Shown piece by piece: positions 24,851 through 34,431 of a DNA stretch of 64,000 nucleotides; position 1 is the stretch's first letter, and the number at the start of each line of letters is the position of its first letter. This DNA is from Mycolicibacterium aurum (lineage in GTDB: Bacteria > Actinomycetota > Actinomycetes > Mycobacteriales > Mycobacteriaceae): the NCBI GenBank assembly GCA_900078775.1, contig LT549889.1, forward strand, positions 3,348,001 to 3,412,000. Direction: 5' to 3'. Made by a program: the position numbers and the translations under genes. The notes under the pieces were generated by a model, which saw nothing but the letters and a program-made list of their open reading frames with translations, was not told the DNA's origin and did not search any database.

Positions 24851-25494
24851 TCGACGATCTGACCACCCCCGCCCGGATCCGGGACGCGGCCATCCGGGAG
24901 TTCGGCGAGCACGGGTTCGACACCAGCGTGCGGGCGATCGCCGCCGCGGCCGGTGTCAGCGCCGGACTGGTGATCCACCACTTCGGCTCCAAGGACGCGT
25001 TGCGCAAGGCGTGTGACGCCTACATCGCCGATCAGATCCGCGGCGCCAAGGCCGAGACCATTCAGTCCTCGGATCCGGGCACCTGGCTGGCCCAGTTGGC
25101 CGAGATCGAGGAGTACGCGCCGATGATGGCCTACCTGGTGCGCAGCATGCAGGCCGGCGGCGACCTCGCCAAGTCGTTCTGGACCAAGATGTTGGAGAAC
25201 ACCGAGGACTTCCTCGAGCTGGGGGTACGGGCCGGCACCATCAAACCCAGCCGGGACCCCAAGGCCCGCGCCCGATTCCTCGGAATCATCGGCGGCGGAG
25301 GGTTTCTGCTCTATCTCCAACTGCACGACAACCCCTCCGATGTGCGCGCCGTGCTGCGCGACTACGCCGAGGACATGGTGTTGCCGGCCCTGGAGCTCTA
25401 CTCCGAGGGCCTCATGACCGACTCCACCATGTACGACGCCTTCCGGGCCGAACACGATCGGACCCACCCACCCGACGAAGGAGCACACCGATGA
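24841..25494 (+). CDS. TetR-family transcriptional regulator
   Basis: 217 residues, Rv1219c homologue. N-terminal helix-turn-helix: [20 protein letters not shown] then [20 protein letters not shown]. The C-terminal ligand domain is of the TetR_C type seen with ABC exporters. Start ATG 24841 (a TTG lies two codons earlier). First gene of a three- or four-gene operon; overlaps the ATPase start by four bases. The two operators on its promoter suggest it represses its own operon and is released by an exported compound. Confidence 0.92.
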   Translation: MRSVDDLTTPARIRDAAIREFGEHGFDTSVRAIAAAAGVSAGLVIHHFGSKDALRKACDAYIADQIRGAKAETIQSSDPGTWLAQLAEIEEYAPMMAYLVRSMQAGGDLAKSFWTKMLENTEDFLELGVRAGTIKPSRDPKARARFLGIIGGGGFLLYLQLHDNPSDVRAVLRDYAEDMVLPALELYSEGLMTDSTMYDAFRAEHDRTHPPDEGAHR

Positions 25495-26390
25495 CGCACT
25501 CATCCGCGCCCGCAGTCGAAATAAAAGGGCTGACAAAGAAATTCGGCCGCAGTAAGGCGTTGGACGGACTCGACCTGACGGTCTCCCCCGGCGACGTCAC
25601 CGGTTTCCTCGGCCCCAACGGCGCCGGGAAGTCCACCACCATCCGGGTGCTGCTCGGGCTGCTGCGCGCCGACGGCGGCACAATCCGCCTGCTCGGCGGA
25701 GACCCCTGGCACGACGCGGTCCCACTGCACCGCCGGATCGCCTACGTGCCCGGCGATGTCACCCTGTGGCCGAATCTGACCGGCGCGCAGGCCATCGACT
25801 TTTTGGCCCGGCTGCGCGGCGGAATCGACACCCGCCGCCGCGACGAGCTGATCGAACGGTTCGAACTGGACCCGCACAAGACGGCCCGCACCTACTCGAA
25901 GGGCAACCGGCAGAAGGTCGCCATCGTCGCCGCCTTCAGCGCCGACGCCGAACTCTACATCCTCGACGAACCCACCTCCGGGCTGGACCCGTTGATGGAT
26001 AAGGCTTTTCAGCAATGCGTCAAGGAGGCGGCCGGGCGCGGGGCCGCGGTGCTGCTGTCCAGCCACATCCTCGCCGAGGTGGAGAAGCTCTGCGACAACG
26101 TCACCATCATCCGGGCCGGGCGCACCGTGCGCTCCGGGTCGCTGGCCGAACTGCGCGACCTGATGCGCACCAGCGTCACCGTCCGCACCCGCGGTGACGG
26201 CACCGCTCTGCGCCGGCTGCCCTTCGTGCACGACTTCGACGACCGGGACGGGCAGCTGCACTTCTCGGTGGACCGCGCCGACCTCGACGGCGTCATGGAC
26301 CGGTTGGCCACCCTCGGAATCGACGAATTATCGGTGGCACCGGCCTCTTTGGAGGATCTGTTCCTGCGTGAGTACCGGGCGGTGGGCTGA
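25491..26390 (+). CDS. ABC exporter ATP-binding protein
   Basis: 299 residues, Rv1218c homologue. Walker [10 protein letters not shown] near residue 44, signature [10 protein letters not shown] near 140, Walker [14 protein letters not shown] near 160, switch His in LLSSHIL. The C-terminal ~80 residues are the extension typical of two-gene DrrA/CcmA-like drug exporters. The M. tuberculosis counterpart (Rv1218c-Rv1217c) has been linked to multidrug efflux. Overlaps both neighbours. Confidence 0.93.
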   Translation: MTHSSAPAVEIKGLTKKFGRSKALDGLDLTVSPGDVTGFLGPNGAGKSTTIRVLLGLLRADGGTIRLLGGDPWHDAVPLHRRIAYVPGDVTLWPNLTGAQAIDFLARLRGGIDTRRRDELIERFELDPHKTARTYSKGNRQKVAIVAAFSADAELYILDEPTSGLDPLMDKAFQQCVKEAAGRGAAVLLSSHILAEVEKLCDNVTIIRAGRTVRSGSLAELRDLMRTSVTVRTRGDGTALRRLPFVHDFDDRDGQLHFSVDRADLDGVMDRLATLGIDELSVAPASLEDLFLREYRAVG

Positions 26391-27976
26391 TGACCGTCAC
26401 CGACACCGGCACGGCTCTCACCGGCACGGCGACCCTGTTGCGACTGGCGGTGCGCCGGGACCGGATCCGACTCACCGTGTGGATCGCGGTGTTGACCGTG
26501 CTGATGGCCTACACCCCGGGTGCACTGGAGGCAGCCTACCCGGGCGAGGAGCAGCGGCTGGCCCGAATCAGCCTGATGAACACCCCGGCCGGAACCATCA
26601 TGGGCGGACCGATGTTCGGGCGCAACGAGACCGCGCTGGGCGCCATGGTTGCCAACGAACTGATGCTCACCATGATCGTGACCACCGCGATCCTGGCCAT
26701 CCTGACCGTCATCCGGCATACCCGCCGCGATGAGGAGAACGGCACCGCCGAACTGGTGCTGTCCTCGGTGGTCGGGCGCTACGCACGCACCGCCGCGGCA
26801 CTGCTGCTCGTCGGCGCCGTGAACGCCGCACTCACCGTGACGATGACGATGTCGTTGGCCGCCGAGGGACTCGACCTCGCCGACAGCGCCGCACTGAGCG
26901 CCGGAATCACCGCGGCGGCAATGGTGTTCGGCGCGCTGGCCGCCGTCACCGCGCAGCTGTGGCGACAGGCCCGCACCGCCGCCGGCGCGGCGATGGGAGC
27001 CCTGGTGCTGGCGGCCTTCGTCCGCGGCGTCGGCGATGTCATCACCCGCTCCGGCAGCCCCCTGAGTTGGTGTTCACCGGTGGCCTGGGCGCAGCAGATG
27101 CGGGCGTTCGTCGACCTGCGCTGGTGGCCGTTGGCGCTGCTGGTCGCGCTGACGGCCGCACTGATCGTCACCGCCGCGCTGCTGGAAGGCCGACGCGAGT
27201 ACGACGGCGGCATCCTGCGCTCGACCGGTGACCGACCCGACGCGCACACCATCCCGAACGTGTTCGCCCTGCACCTCACCCTGGCGCGCGGGCAGCTGAT
27301 CGGCTGGGGCACCGGCCTGTTCCTGGCCGGGCTGGCCTTCGGGTCGATGACGAACTCGATGTCGGACGCCGCACGGGACAACGAAATGCTGGCGCGGGTG
27401 CTGGCGGCCTCGGGCATCGACGGGGTGTACACCACCATGACCCAGTTCCTCGCCGCCGCCGTGGGCGGTTACGTGGTCGCCGCCGTGCTGCGCACCTACA
27501 ACGACGAGGAGGCCGGGCTGGCCGAACCCGTCCTGGCTGCGGCGGTGTCGCGGTGGGCGTGGCTGCTGACGTCGGTGGCCGCCGCCCTGACCGGGGCCGG
27601 TGCGTTGCTGCTGTGCGCGGGGCTGGGCAACGGGCTGGGCGCCGGCCTCACCGTCGGCGAGCCGAGCACCATCGTGCGGCTGACGCTGGCCGGGCTGGCC
27701 CACATTCCGGGCGTGGCGGTGCTGGCCGCGGTCGCGGCACTGGCGGTCGCGCTGCGCCGGCCCTGGATCGGCTGGCTGGCCGTCACCTTCGTGGTGGTCT
27801 CGCTGTATCTCGGCGCGCTGCTGCGGCTGCCGCAGTGGCTGCTGGATCTCTCCCCGGTCGGGCAGACCACGGCGCCAACCGATTTCCCGGCCGCCGCGCT
27901 CGCAGTCATGGTCCTCATCGCCACCGGACTGTGCCTGGCCGCCGGGCAGCTCTACCGGAACCGGGACGCGGTCTAG
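26390..27976 (+). CDS. ABC exporter permease (multidrug/tetronasin type)
   Basis: 528 residues with about twelve membrane helices in two six-helix halves, Rv1217c homologue. Helical segments include LTVWIAVLTVLMAYTPGALE and LMLTMIVTTAILAILTVIRH in the first half, MTQFLAAAVGGYVVAAVL and WLAVTFVVVSLYLGALLRLP in the second. A conserved RRDEENGTAELVLSSVVGR loop follows the second or third helix. Its ATG overlaps the ATPase stop by one base. Confidence 0.9.
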   Translation: MTVTDTGTALTGTATLLRLAVRRDRIRLTVWIAVLTVLMAYTPGALEAAYPGEEQRLARISLMNTPAGTIMGGPMFGRNETALGAMVANELMLTMIVTTAILAILTVIRHTRRDEENGTAELVLSSVVGRYARTAAALLLVGAVNAALTVTMTMSLAAEGLDLADSAALSAGITAAAMVFGALAAVTAQLWRQARTAAGAAMGALVLAAFVRGVGDVITRSGSPLSWCSPVAWAQQMRAFVDLRWWPLALLVALTAALIVTAALLEGRREYDGGILRSTGDRPDAHTIPNVFALHLTLARGQLIGWGTGLFLAGLAFGSMTNSMSDAARDNEMLARVLAASGIDGVYTTMTQFLAAAVGGYVVAAVLRTYNDEEAGLAEPVLAAAVSRWAWLLTSVAAALTGAGALLLCAGLGNGLGAGLTVGEPSTIVRLTLAGLAHIPGVAVLAAVAALAVALRRPWIGWLAVTFVVVSLYLGALLRLPQWLLDLSPVGQTTAPTDFPAAALAVMVLIATGLCLAAGQLYRNRDAV

Positions 27977-27987
27977 GAGGTGGCACT

Positions 27988-28662
27988 GTGCGGCTCGCCG
28001 TTCGCTTCATCGCGTCCACACTGATCGGCCTGGCGTGCTTCGGCGCGGTCCTGTTCGTACCGGCCGGAACCCTCGACTACCGGCAGGGCTGGGTCTTCCT
28101 GGCGGTGTTCGTGGTCACCACCCTGGTCCCGAGCGGCTACCTGGCGGTCACCGATCCGGCGACCCTGCAACGCCGCATGCATGCCGGCCCGACCGCCGAA
28201 ACCCGTCCGACCCAACGCTTCGCCGCGGTCGGGTTCACCGCCGTGGTGCTCGGCTGCGTGATCGTCAGTGCGCTCGATCACCGGTTCGGCTGGTCGACGG
28301 TACCGGCGGCGGCCGCCGTCATCGGGTTGGTCCTGGTGGCGGCCGGACTCGGCGGGGCGCAGTGGGTGATCTTCCAGAACCGCTATGCCGCAGCCAACAT
28401 CACCGTGGAGGCCGAGCAGCCGCTGGTGTCTACCGGGCTGTACGCGGTGGTGCGCCACCCGATGTACACCGCGGTCACGGTGATGATGCTCGGCACCCCA
28501 CCGGCGCTGGGATCGTGGTGGGGATGGATCGCGCTCGGCCCCATGCTGGCCGTGCTCGTGGTCCGGATCCTCGACGAGGAGGCGATGCTCACCGAGCTGC
28601 TGCCCGGCTACCGCGAATACTGCGCGCAGGTGCGCTACCGGCTGTTGCCGCACGTCTGGTGA
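27988..28662 (+). CDS. Isoprenylcysteine carboxyl methyltransferase-like membrane protein
   Basis: 224 residues, about five membrane helices. The C-terminal PEMT/ICMT motif for SAM binding is visible: LVSTGLYAVVRHPMYTAV near residue 145 and LLPGYREYCAQVRYRLLPHV at the end. Rv1216c homologue. GTG start with AGGAGG seven bases upstream, 11 bases after the permease stop, so probably the last gene of the exporter operon. It may modify a lipid or small hydrophobic compound; substrate unknown. Confidence 0.85.
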   Translation: MRLAVRFIASTLIGLACFGAVLFVPAGTLDYRQGWVFLAVFVVTTLVPSGYLAVTDPATLQRRMHAGPTAETRPTQRFAAVGFTAVVLGCVIVSALDHRFGWSTVPAAAAVIGLVLVAAGLGGAQWVIFQNRYAAANITVEAEQPLVSTGLYAVVRHPMYTAVTVMMLGTPPALGSWWGWIALGPMLAVLVVRILDEEAMLTELLPGYREYCAQVRYRLLPHVW

Positions 28663-28676
28663 ATTCTCCGGCCGGA

Positions 28677-28691
28677 TAGGCTTTGCCCATG
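28677..28691 (+). promoter_or_regulatory. Leaderless promoter of the 61-residue protein gene
   Basis: -10 hexamer TAGGCT (28677-28682), ATG at 28689 seven bases beyond; supports this short frame as a real gene. Confidence 0.5.
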
Positions 28692-28874
28692 ACCGCAAAA
28701 CCGTGCCCGGGTGGCGGGAAGAACTGGACGGTCGACATCGCCGGCAAGCCGATCTGCCCGCGGTGCCGGCGCACCATCGCCACCGTCGCCGGCAAGGGGC
28801 GCACCCCCCGCAACACCCCGGTGGTCCCGCCGCACGACCGCCCCGCCGGTAAGAACACCCCACGTCGAAGCTAG
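28689..28874 (+). CDS. Small basic protein with a CPRC motif
   Basis: 61 residues, MTAKPCPGGGKNW at the start, then KPICPRCRRTIATVAG and a basic Pro-rich tail ending KNTPRRS. Three Cys (C-P-G at 6 and CPRC near 25) could form an incomplete zinc site. No known domain. Accepted as a gene because of the leaderless promoter geometry and the fit between two genes on the same strand. Confidence 0.6.
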   Translation: MTAKPCPGGGKNWTVDIAGKPICPRCRRTIATVAGKGRTPRNTPVVPPHDRPAGKNTPRRS

Positions 28875-28896
28875 CTGGTTCCGCGCGCGGTGATCG

Positions 28897-28911
28897 CATA
28901 CTGATCTGATG
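28897..28911 (+). promoter_or_regulatory. Leaderless promoter of the DUF4126 gene
   Basis: Hexamer CATACT (28897-28902), one base from TANNNT, with ATG at 28909 seven bases beyond; no ribosome-binding site. Confidence 0.4.
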
Positions 28912-29496
28912 GAACTGCTCACCGGGTTCGGGTTGGCGACCGCGGCGGGGTTGAACGCCTACATACCGCTGCTCGCGCTGGGCCTGTTGTCCCGGTACAC
29001 CGAACTGGTCTCGCTGCCCGCCGGTTGGTCCTGGCTGGAGAACGGCTGGGTGATGCTGATCGTGGCGGTGCTGCTGGTCGTCGAGATCGTCGCCGACAAG
29101 ATCCCCGCGCTGGACTCGGTGAACGACGCGGTGCAGACCTTCGTGCGCCCGACGGCCGGGGGCATCGTGTTCGGGTCCGGCACCGCCGCCGAGACCGCGG
29201 CCGTCACCGACCCGGGGGCCTTCGCCACGTCCGGGCAATGGATCGGCGTGGTCATCGGCATCGTCACCGCACTCATCGTGTCGCTGACGAAGTCCGCGGT
29301 CCGCCCGGTCGCCAACCTCGGCTCGGCGGGGATGGCGGCGCCGGTGCTGAGCACCGCCGAGGACGTCACCAGCGTGGGGTTGGTGTTCGTCTCGCTGCTG
29401 CTACCGGTGCTGGTGCTGATCGCGCTGGCGCTGGTCGCGTTCGCGGTGTTCCAGGTGTGGCGCCGACGACGGCGTAAACCGAGCGCGACCGGCTAG
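28909..29496 (+). CDS. DUF4126 membrane protein
   Basis: 195 residues. The DUF4126 signature is clear: N-terminal TGFGLATAAGLNAYIPLLAL, then VEIVADKIPALDSVNDAVQT and FVRPTAGGIVFGSG. Four to five membrane helices, basic C-terminal tail. Function unknown. It ends 10 bases before the convergent TetR gene, at the left border of the accessory mce insert. Confidence 0.85.
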   Translation: MELLTGFGLATAAGLNAYIPLLALGLLSRYTELVSLPAGWSWLENGWVMLIVAVLLVVEIVADKIPALDSVNDAVQTFVRPTAGGIVFGSGTAAETAAVTDPGAFATSGQWIGVVIGIVTALIVSLTKSAVRPVANLGSAGMAAPVLSTAEDVTSVGLVFVSLLLPVLVLIALALVAFAVFQVWRRRRRKPSATG

Positions 29497-29506
29497 ATCC
29501 ACCGGC

Positions 29507-30157
29507 TCACGTCCCGGTGGACCCGGCCGCGCGCACCTGGCGAAGGTGATCGGCCATGAGCTGGGCCATCGCGCGTCGCTGCGGTTCGGTCGGAAGGGAC
29601 ACGCTGGTGATCATCTGACCGACCATCAGCCCGACGGGCGCGGCCCAGAGCAGGTCGGCTATCGCGGTCGCATGCGGGGTCGGTATGCCGAGCAGCCCGG
29701 CGATGCGCTCCAGTCCGGGTTGCAGCGGAGCGAGTCGCTCGAAGCCCAGTTCGGACTGCAGCGATCTCGTGGCGATCAGGATCTCCATGGCAGTCATGCT
29801 GGCCGGGTTGAGAAACGTCTCCCATGCGGCATCGGCGAGCGCCGACATCCGCTGATCGATGTCCCCGATGCCCTCGACCCTGTCGGCGAGCTTCTCGATC
29901 GAGGTGATCAGCGTGTCGATGGCATGGTCGACCACCGCGGACAGTAGGCCCTCACGGTCACCGAAGTGATACTGGACGACTCCGGTGCTGACGCCGGCCC
30001 GGGCGATGATATGCCGGGTACTGGCCGCCGCGAAACCCTCTTCCCGGATACATCGGATGGTTTCCTCGATCACCAGATCCCGGGTCCGGTCCGCGCGTTC
30101 CTGACCTCGCCGACGGGCGCGCCCTGGGCGGGCGCCGGTTCCGGAGTTCCTCGACAT
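29507..30157 (-). CDS. TetR-family regulator next to the mce operon
   Basis: 216 residues: basic N-terminus, helix-turn-helix DLVIEETIRCIREEGFAAAS and IIARAGVSTGVVQYHFGDRE, then a TetR C-terminal domain. Lies 106 bases downstream of mceF on the same strand. It may be read from mceF or from its own TAGGAT hexamer (30230-30225), which is followed by GTG 30217 opening a 17-codon frame that stops six bases before this ATG. Candidate local repressor of the mce/EBP region, analogous to Mce3R (which is also TetR-type); inferred from position. Confidence 0.88.
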   Translation of the reverse strand: MSRNSGTGARPGRARRRGQERADRTRDLVIEETIRCIREEGFAAASTRHIIARAGVSTGVVQYHFGDREGLLSAVVDHAIDTLITSIEKLADRVEGIGDIDQRMSALADAAWETFLNPASMTAMEILIATRSLQSELGFERLAPLQPGLERIAGLLGIPTPHATAIADLLWAAPVGLMVGQMITSVSLPTEPQRRAMAQLMADHLRQVRAAGSTGT

Positions 30158-30163
30158 CCTCAG

Positions 30164-30230
30164 TCAGCTTCTGTTTCGCCGTCCGGCGGGATAGCCGCTG
30201 CCTCGCCCCTGGGTCACGTCTGGAATCCTA
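30164..30230 (-). promoter_or_regulatory. Candidate promoter and short upstream ORF of the TetR gene
   Basis: TAGGAT (30230-30225), then GTG at 30217, eight bases beyond. The frame has 17 codons, TGA at 30166-30164, and the TetR ATG follows six bases later, close enough for reinitiation. Weak evidence. Confidence 0.25.
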
Positions 30231-30263
30231 TGCTGCGCTGTCACGACGCCCCGGATCGGCGAC

Positions 30264-31886
30264 CTACGCCGGGTCCGCGCGCCGCGGGACCAGCATCAGA
30301 TCCGCCCACGTCTCGGCCGGTGCGAAGGTGTCGCCGCCCGCCGCGAACACGGCGATATCACCACCGGGGGTCTGGAAAAACCCGTTGGCCGAGTCGTAGG
30401 TCGCCAGTGCGGGGGCGCCGGCCGCGGGTTGCCCGTACGGGGGTACCTGTCCGTCCGGTGGGTAAGGCAGCGGCGGGGGAGCCGGACCGATGATCGGCGG
30501 CACCGGCAGCGGGTACGGCGCGTATTCGGCCGGCCCCGGCCCGGGTTCGACGCCCGGCGGGAGTTCGACGACAGGGGGTCCGGGGTCGTAATCGACCCCC
30601 GGCGGAATATACGGGAATTTGTTGGATGGCAGGATATTCCGCGGATCGGTGACCGGGGTGGCCTCTGGGACCGCCGGTCCGCGCCACGGTTGGTTGCCGA
30701 TCGGCACATACCCGACGGGGTCGCGGCAGAGCGCGACGGTCGGGGCCCGCTTGCCCGGGTATTCCTGGCACGGATAGTTTCGGGCACCGCGCACCACCGA
30801 CGCCGAGTTGTGCGGAACCTTGCAGTACATATCGGTCGGGACATCGCGCAGCGTCTGGTCGCCCGGTGACCGAATCTCCGGGGGCGGGATGAACCCGACA
30901 TTGCACGGTTGCGGATCCCCCAGTCCCAGCTTGAAGTCCACCTTGGCCCCTTCGTCGGCGGGCAACTGTTCTGCCGCACTGATGAGCACAGCCGTGACCG
31001 CGGGCAGCACGACCAGTGTCTGCTCGAGCGACTTCTGGTAGATCACCCCGATGCGGCCGAAATTGGCCAGATTGGCGGCCAACATCGGGAAGGACGGCCG
31101 GATCTCGTCGAAGGTCCGGGTCGCCGAATCCGCTGCCCCCGGGGCGGTCTGGAGCAGCCGGCCGACCTGCGCATCCGCGTTGCGCAGTTCGGTGGTGAAG
31201 CGGGCCAGCCCATCGGCCAGGGTGGTGATGTCCTCGCCGCTGCGGATCTGGGCGTCCAGGAACGGGCCCAGCCGGTCGATCAATGTCGTGATGTCCCCGG
31301 TGTGACTCTTCAACGCCCCCAGTAGTCGGTTCGCGGAGGTGATCAGGCGGGCGAGTTCTGGGCCCGATCCTTCGAACGCCGTGGTGGTTTCCCGTAAGAC
31401 GTCGTCGAGTCGACTGCGTCCCAGCGAATCGACGAGTTCCTTGGCCTCGTACAGCAACTCGGCGACATCTCCACCGATCCGGGTGTGCTCCCGATCGATG
31501 ATCGACCCGTCCCGGAGGACATCACCGGAACGTGCCCCGGGATCGGGGATCAGATCGACGTACTGCTCTCCGATGGCCGACACGCTTCTCACCTCGGCGG
31601 TGATGTCGGCCGGGATGGTGGTGTGCCGGTCCAGATTCAGCCGTGCCTCGACGCTCAGGTCGTCTGTCAGCGTGACCGCAGTGACCCTGCCCACGGTGGA
31701 CCCCCGGTAGGTCACGTTGGCATTCGGATAGAGACCGCCGCTCGCCGCGAAATCCGCGGTGACGATGTACCGGCCGAAGCCGAGGGCGTCGGGCACCCGC
31801 AGGTAGAAGATCGCCACAGCGCCGATCGCGAAGACCGTCACGGCGGCGAAGATGCGCAGTTGCCAGCGAACCAGATTGGACCTCAC
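30264..31886 (-). CDS. mceF: Mce family protein MceF
   Basis: 540 residues, last gene of the mce operon. N-terminal membrane helix (IFAAVTVFAIGAVAIFYL), MlaD/MCE domain at residues ~40-120 (YIVTADFAASGGLYPNANV, VTYRGSTVGRVTAVTL, IGEQYVDLIPD), then a long helical region that forms the lipid tunnel. The C-terminal ~170 residues are Pro-rich (PPPLPYPPDGQVPPYGQPAA), typical of F subunits. Overlaps mceE by four bases. Confidence 0.92.
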   Translation of the reverse strand: MRSNLVRWQLRIFAAVTVFAIGAVAIFYLRVPDALGFGRYIVTADFAASGGLYPNANVTYRGSTVGRVTAVTLTDDLSVEARLNLDRHTTIPADITAEVRSVSAIGEQYVDLIPDPGARSGDVLRDGSIIDREHTRIGGDVAELLYEAKELVDSLGRSRLDDVLRETTTAFEGSGPELARLITSANRLLGALKSHTGDITTLIDRLGPFLDAQIRSGEDITTLADGLARFTTELRNADAQVGRLLQTAPGAADSATRTFDEIRPSFPMLAANLANFGRIGVIYQKSLEQTLVVLPAVTAVLISAAEQLPADEGAKVDFKLGLGDPQPCNVGFIPPPEIRSPGDQTLRDVPTDMYCKVPHNSASVVRGARNYPCQEYPGKRAPTVALCRDPVGYVPIGNQPWRGPAVPEATPVTDPRNILPSNKFPYIPPGVDYDPGPPVVELPPGVEPGPGPAEYAPYPLPVPPIIGPAPPPLPYPPDGQVPPYGQPAAGAPALATYDSANGFFQTPGGDIAVFAAGGDTFAPAETWADLMLVPRRADPA

Positions 31887-33061
31887 GGGTGTCCGCCGTT
31901 CTGGCCGTCCACCGGGATGAATTTCTTCGGCGGGACCTTGAACGGGTCGGCAGCCTGCCCGGAGAGGTTGGCCTGCTGTCCGATCAGGAAGTCGGGCGCG
32001 GTCAGGATCTCGCTGAGGTGCTTCATGTTGGGGTCCAGGGGCGATGTGGTGAAGAAGTTCTCCCCGAACCGCCGCTGGGTGAGGTCCAGGGTCGCGATCG
32101 CGTTCAGGTAGTCCCCGCGTACCGCGTGCTTGATACCGGTCTGAGGGAAGGGATAGGTCGCCAGAATGGGAATTGCGTCGATGAGCTCCTGAGCGTGATC
32201 GTTCAGGGGTTTGACCACCGCGTAAGCGTCCTTGAGATCAGCGACGAGATCGTCTGAGGTCTGGCTCAGCAGGCGGAAGGCGAGTGCACCGAATCTGCCC
32301 AGCGCGTCGAACGTGGTGATGATCTGCGGTGCATTCGAATTGAGCACGTGCAATGCCTCCGGAAGCGCCTCCAGCGCCGACGATAGGGTGGTTGCATCGT
32401 CGGCGAACCTGGCGGCCACCTGGTTGATGGATTCCGTCGCGTCCACGATATCGGCGCCCTGCCGGTCCATTTCCGCGGTCAGCTCCGCGAGCTGCTGGAG
32501 CAGATCCGTGAATTGGCCGGCCCGGCCGGCCACTGCGGTGTAGAGCTCGTCGGTGATGTCCTGCAGGGCACCGAGGTTCCCCTTGTTCGCAACCACCCCG
32601 AGGGCGGCGAGCACCTCTTCGGTGGTCGGATAGCGAGCCACCCGGTCCAGCGGGATCGACGCGCCGCCGGTCAGCGATCCCGCGGGCGGTTCGTCCGTCG
32701 GCATCGACAGTGCGACGTGCTGGGATCCCAGCAGTGAGGTCTGCCCGACGCTGACGACAGCGTTGGCCGGTGGCACGACATCGGCGTCCAAAGACAATCT
32801 CAGCGCGGCATAGAAGGATCCGTCCGCGCGCTGCATCACCCGTTGCCCTGACACACTGCCGACCGTCACATCACCGACCAGCACCGGCGAGTTCTGCGGG
32901 AGCGTCGACACATCGGGCAACTCGACGGTGATGGTGAACGATCCCGGTCCGTGCCCCATCGTGCCGGGCATGGGCAGCGAGTTCAGCCCGCCGAACTCGC
33001 ACCCGGTGACAAGCGCGATCACGGAGGTGACGGCGATGGCCAGCCGCCCGATCGACCTCAT
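31883..33061 (-). CDS. mceE: Mce family lipoprotein MceE
   Basis: 392 residues. A lipoprotein signal peptide with lipobox LVTGC (Cys near residue 21) identifies the E (Lpr-type) subunit. MCE domain SFTITVELPDVSTLPQNSPV to TSLLGSQHVALSMP, then helical tunnel segments. Four-base overlaps with mceD and mceF. Confidence 0.92.
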   Translation of the reverse strand: MRSIGRLAIAVTSVIALVTGCEFGGLNSLPMPGTMGHGPGSFTITVELPDVSTLPQNSPVLVGDVTVGSVSGQRVMQRADGSFYAALRLSLDADVVPPANAVVSVGQTSLLGSQHVALSMPTDEPPAGSLTGGASIPLDRVARYPTTEEVLAALGVVANKGNLGALQDITDELYTAVAGRAGQFTDLLQQLAELTAEMDRQGADIVDATESINQVAARFADDATTLSSALEALPEALHVLNSNAPQIITTFDALGRFGALAFRLLSQTSDDLVADLKDAYAVVKPLNDHAQELIDAIPILATYPFPQTGIKHAVRGDYLNAIATLDLTQRRFGENFFTTSPLDPNMKHLSEILTAPDFLIGQQANLSGQAADPFKVPPKKFIPVDGQNGGHP

Positions 33062-34431
33062 CGGCCGGGTCCCGCCTGCTGCCCGGTGCCCATGTGGGAC
33101 TCCGGTACCGGATCGCCGGACGGGGGCTGGGCCGACTCCGCCGCACCGGTGACGCTCGGCAACAGCAGTTCGGTGAGGTCGGTGCCCGGTGAGATCTCCC
33201 GCCCCTCAGCGCCGGGTAGCGGCTGCCACTGGAGCTGCGACAGGGGTGTACGGGCCTTGGCTTCGGTTGCCGGAGTGTCGAAGTCGAACTGTCCCTTGTA
33301 CGCGGTGATGGTGTTAATCGGGTGGAACAGCACAGGTGGGAAGTTCATCAGGACGCGTTTGAGCACCGGAGCCATGCGTTGCCGGCAGATCTCGGTGCGC
33401 TTGTAGTACTCGGCGGTCGCGCCGGCATCGAAGACTCCGGCACACAGGAACTGCACCGGGTTCGCGAGGTTCGGCAGCGACAGGATCGCCCCGATCGAAC
33501 CCTGCGCCGGGTTGTAGATGTTGTAGAAGTTCGCCAGTCCGTTGGGTGCGACATGCAGGACCTGCTCGATTTCCTCGCTGTGTTCGGTGAGCAGCGTGGT
33601 GAACTCGGTCAGCTTCTCGGCCTGTCCGCCGATGGCGGTGTTGTTGTCGTCGAGGAAGGTCCGCACCTGCGCGAGCGACGCGTTGAGGATGTCGAGGGTG
33701 CCCGCGAGGTCGTCGGTGCTGTCGGCGAAGACCTGCGACAGCGAGGCGACGTGGCCGGTGAACTGGACGATCTGCTCGTTACTGGAGGAGAGGCCATCGA
33801 CGAGGACGCGCAGGTTCTTGATGGTGCCGACCAGGTCGAACCGGGAATCCCCGAGGCGCCCGGCGGTTCGGGACAGTTCGCGCACCGCGTCCCGAAAGGA
33901 GCCACCGGTCCCATCGAAGGTGGTGGCGGCCTGGTCGATGGCGGTGCTCAACGGGCCCTGGAGTGTGCCCGCACGGGGACCGAGTTCGCTCGACAGTGCG
34001 GTGAGTTGGTCTTTGATGTCATCCCACTCGACCGGCACGGCGGTGCGGTCCTGCGGGATCAGCGCCCGGTCGGAAAGGGTGGGTCCGTCGGTGTAGACCG
34101 GCGCCAGTTCGATACTGCGCGCCGAGAGCAGGTTGGGGGCCACCACGATGGCGGACACATCGGCCGGTACCGGGACGTCCGGCCGGATCGTGAAGGTGAT
34201 CTCGGTGTGCTCCATCCCAGGCCGGATCGACGTGATGGATCCGACCGGCACCCCGAGGATTTCGACGTCATCTCCGGGGTAGAGCCCTACAGCCGACACG
34301 AAGTGGCCGGTCACCGTGATCGGTTCGGGCCGGGGCAGCGCCAAGACCCCACCGACGGCCAATGCGGCCAGGGCGATGAGCAGGGCGGCTCGCTGCCGGC
34401 CGCCGCGAAGGTAGGCGCGCAATCGGGTCAC
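33058..34431 (-). CDS. mceD: Mce family protein MceD
   Basis: 457 residues. Membrane helix near residue 20 (ALLIALAALAVGGVLALP), MCE domain (ITVTGHFVSAVGLYPGDDVE, VSAIVVAPNLLSARSIEL), helical tunnel region, and a Pro-rich tail with PVPESHMGTG. It carries the D-type sequence ILGVPVGSITSIRPG. Overlaps mceC and mceE by four bases each. Confidence 0.92.
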   Translation of the reverse strand: MTRLRAYLRGGRQRAALLIALAALAVGGVLALPRPEPITVTGHFVSAVGLYPGDDVEILGVPVGSITSIRPGMEHTEITFTIRPDVPVPADVSAIVVAPNLLSARSIELAPVYTDGPTLSDRALIPQDRTAVPVEWDDIKDQLTALSSELGPRAGTLQGPLSTAIDQAATTFDGTGGSFRDAVRELSRTAGRLGDSRFDLVGTIKNLRVLVDGLSSSNEQIVQFTGHVASLSQVFADSTDDLAGTLDILNASLAQVRTFLDDNNTAIGGQAEKLTEFTTLLTEHSEEIEQVLHVAPNGLANFYNIYNPAQGSIGAILSLPNLANPVQFLCAGVFDAGATAEYYKRTEICRQRMAPVLKRVLMNFPPVLFHPINTITAYKGQFDFDTPATEAKARTPLSQLQWQPLPGAEGREISPGTDLTELLLPSVTGAAESAQPPSGDPVPESHMGTGQQAGPGR

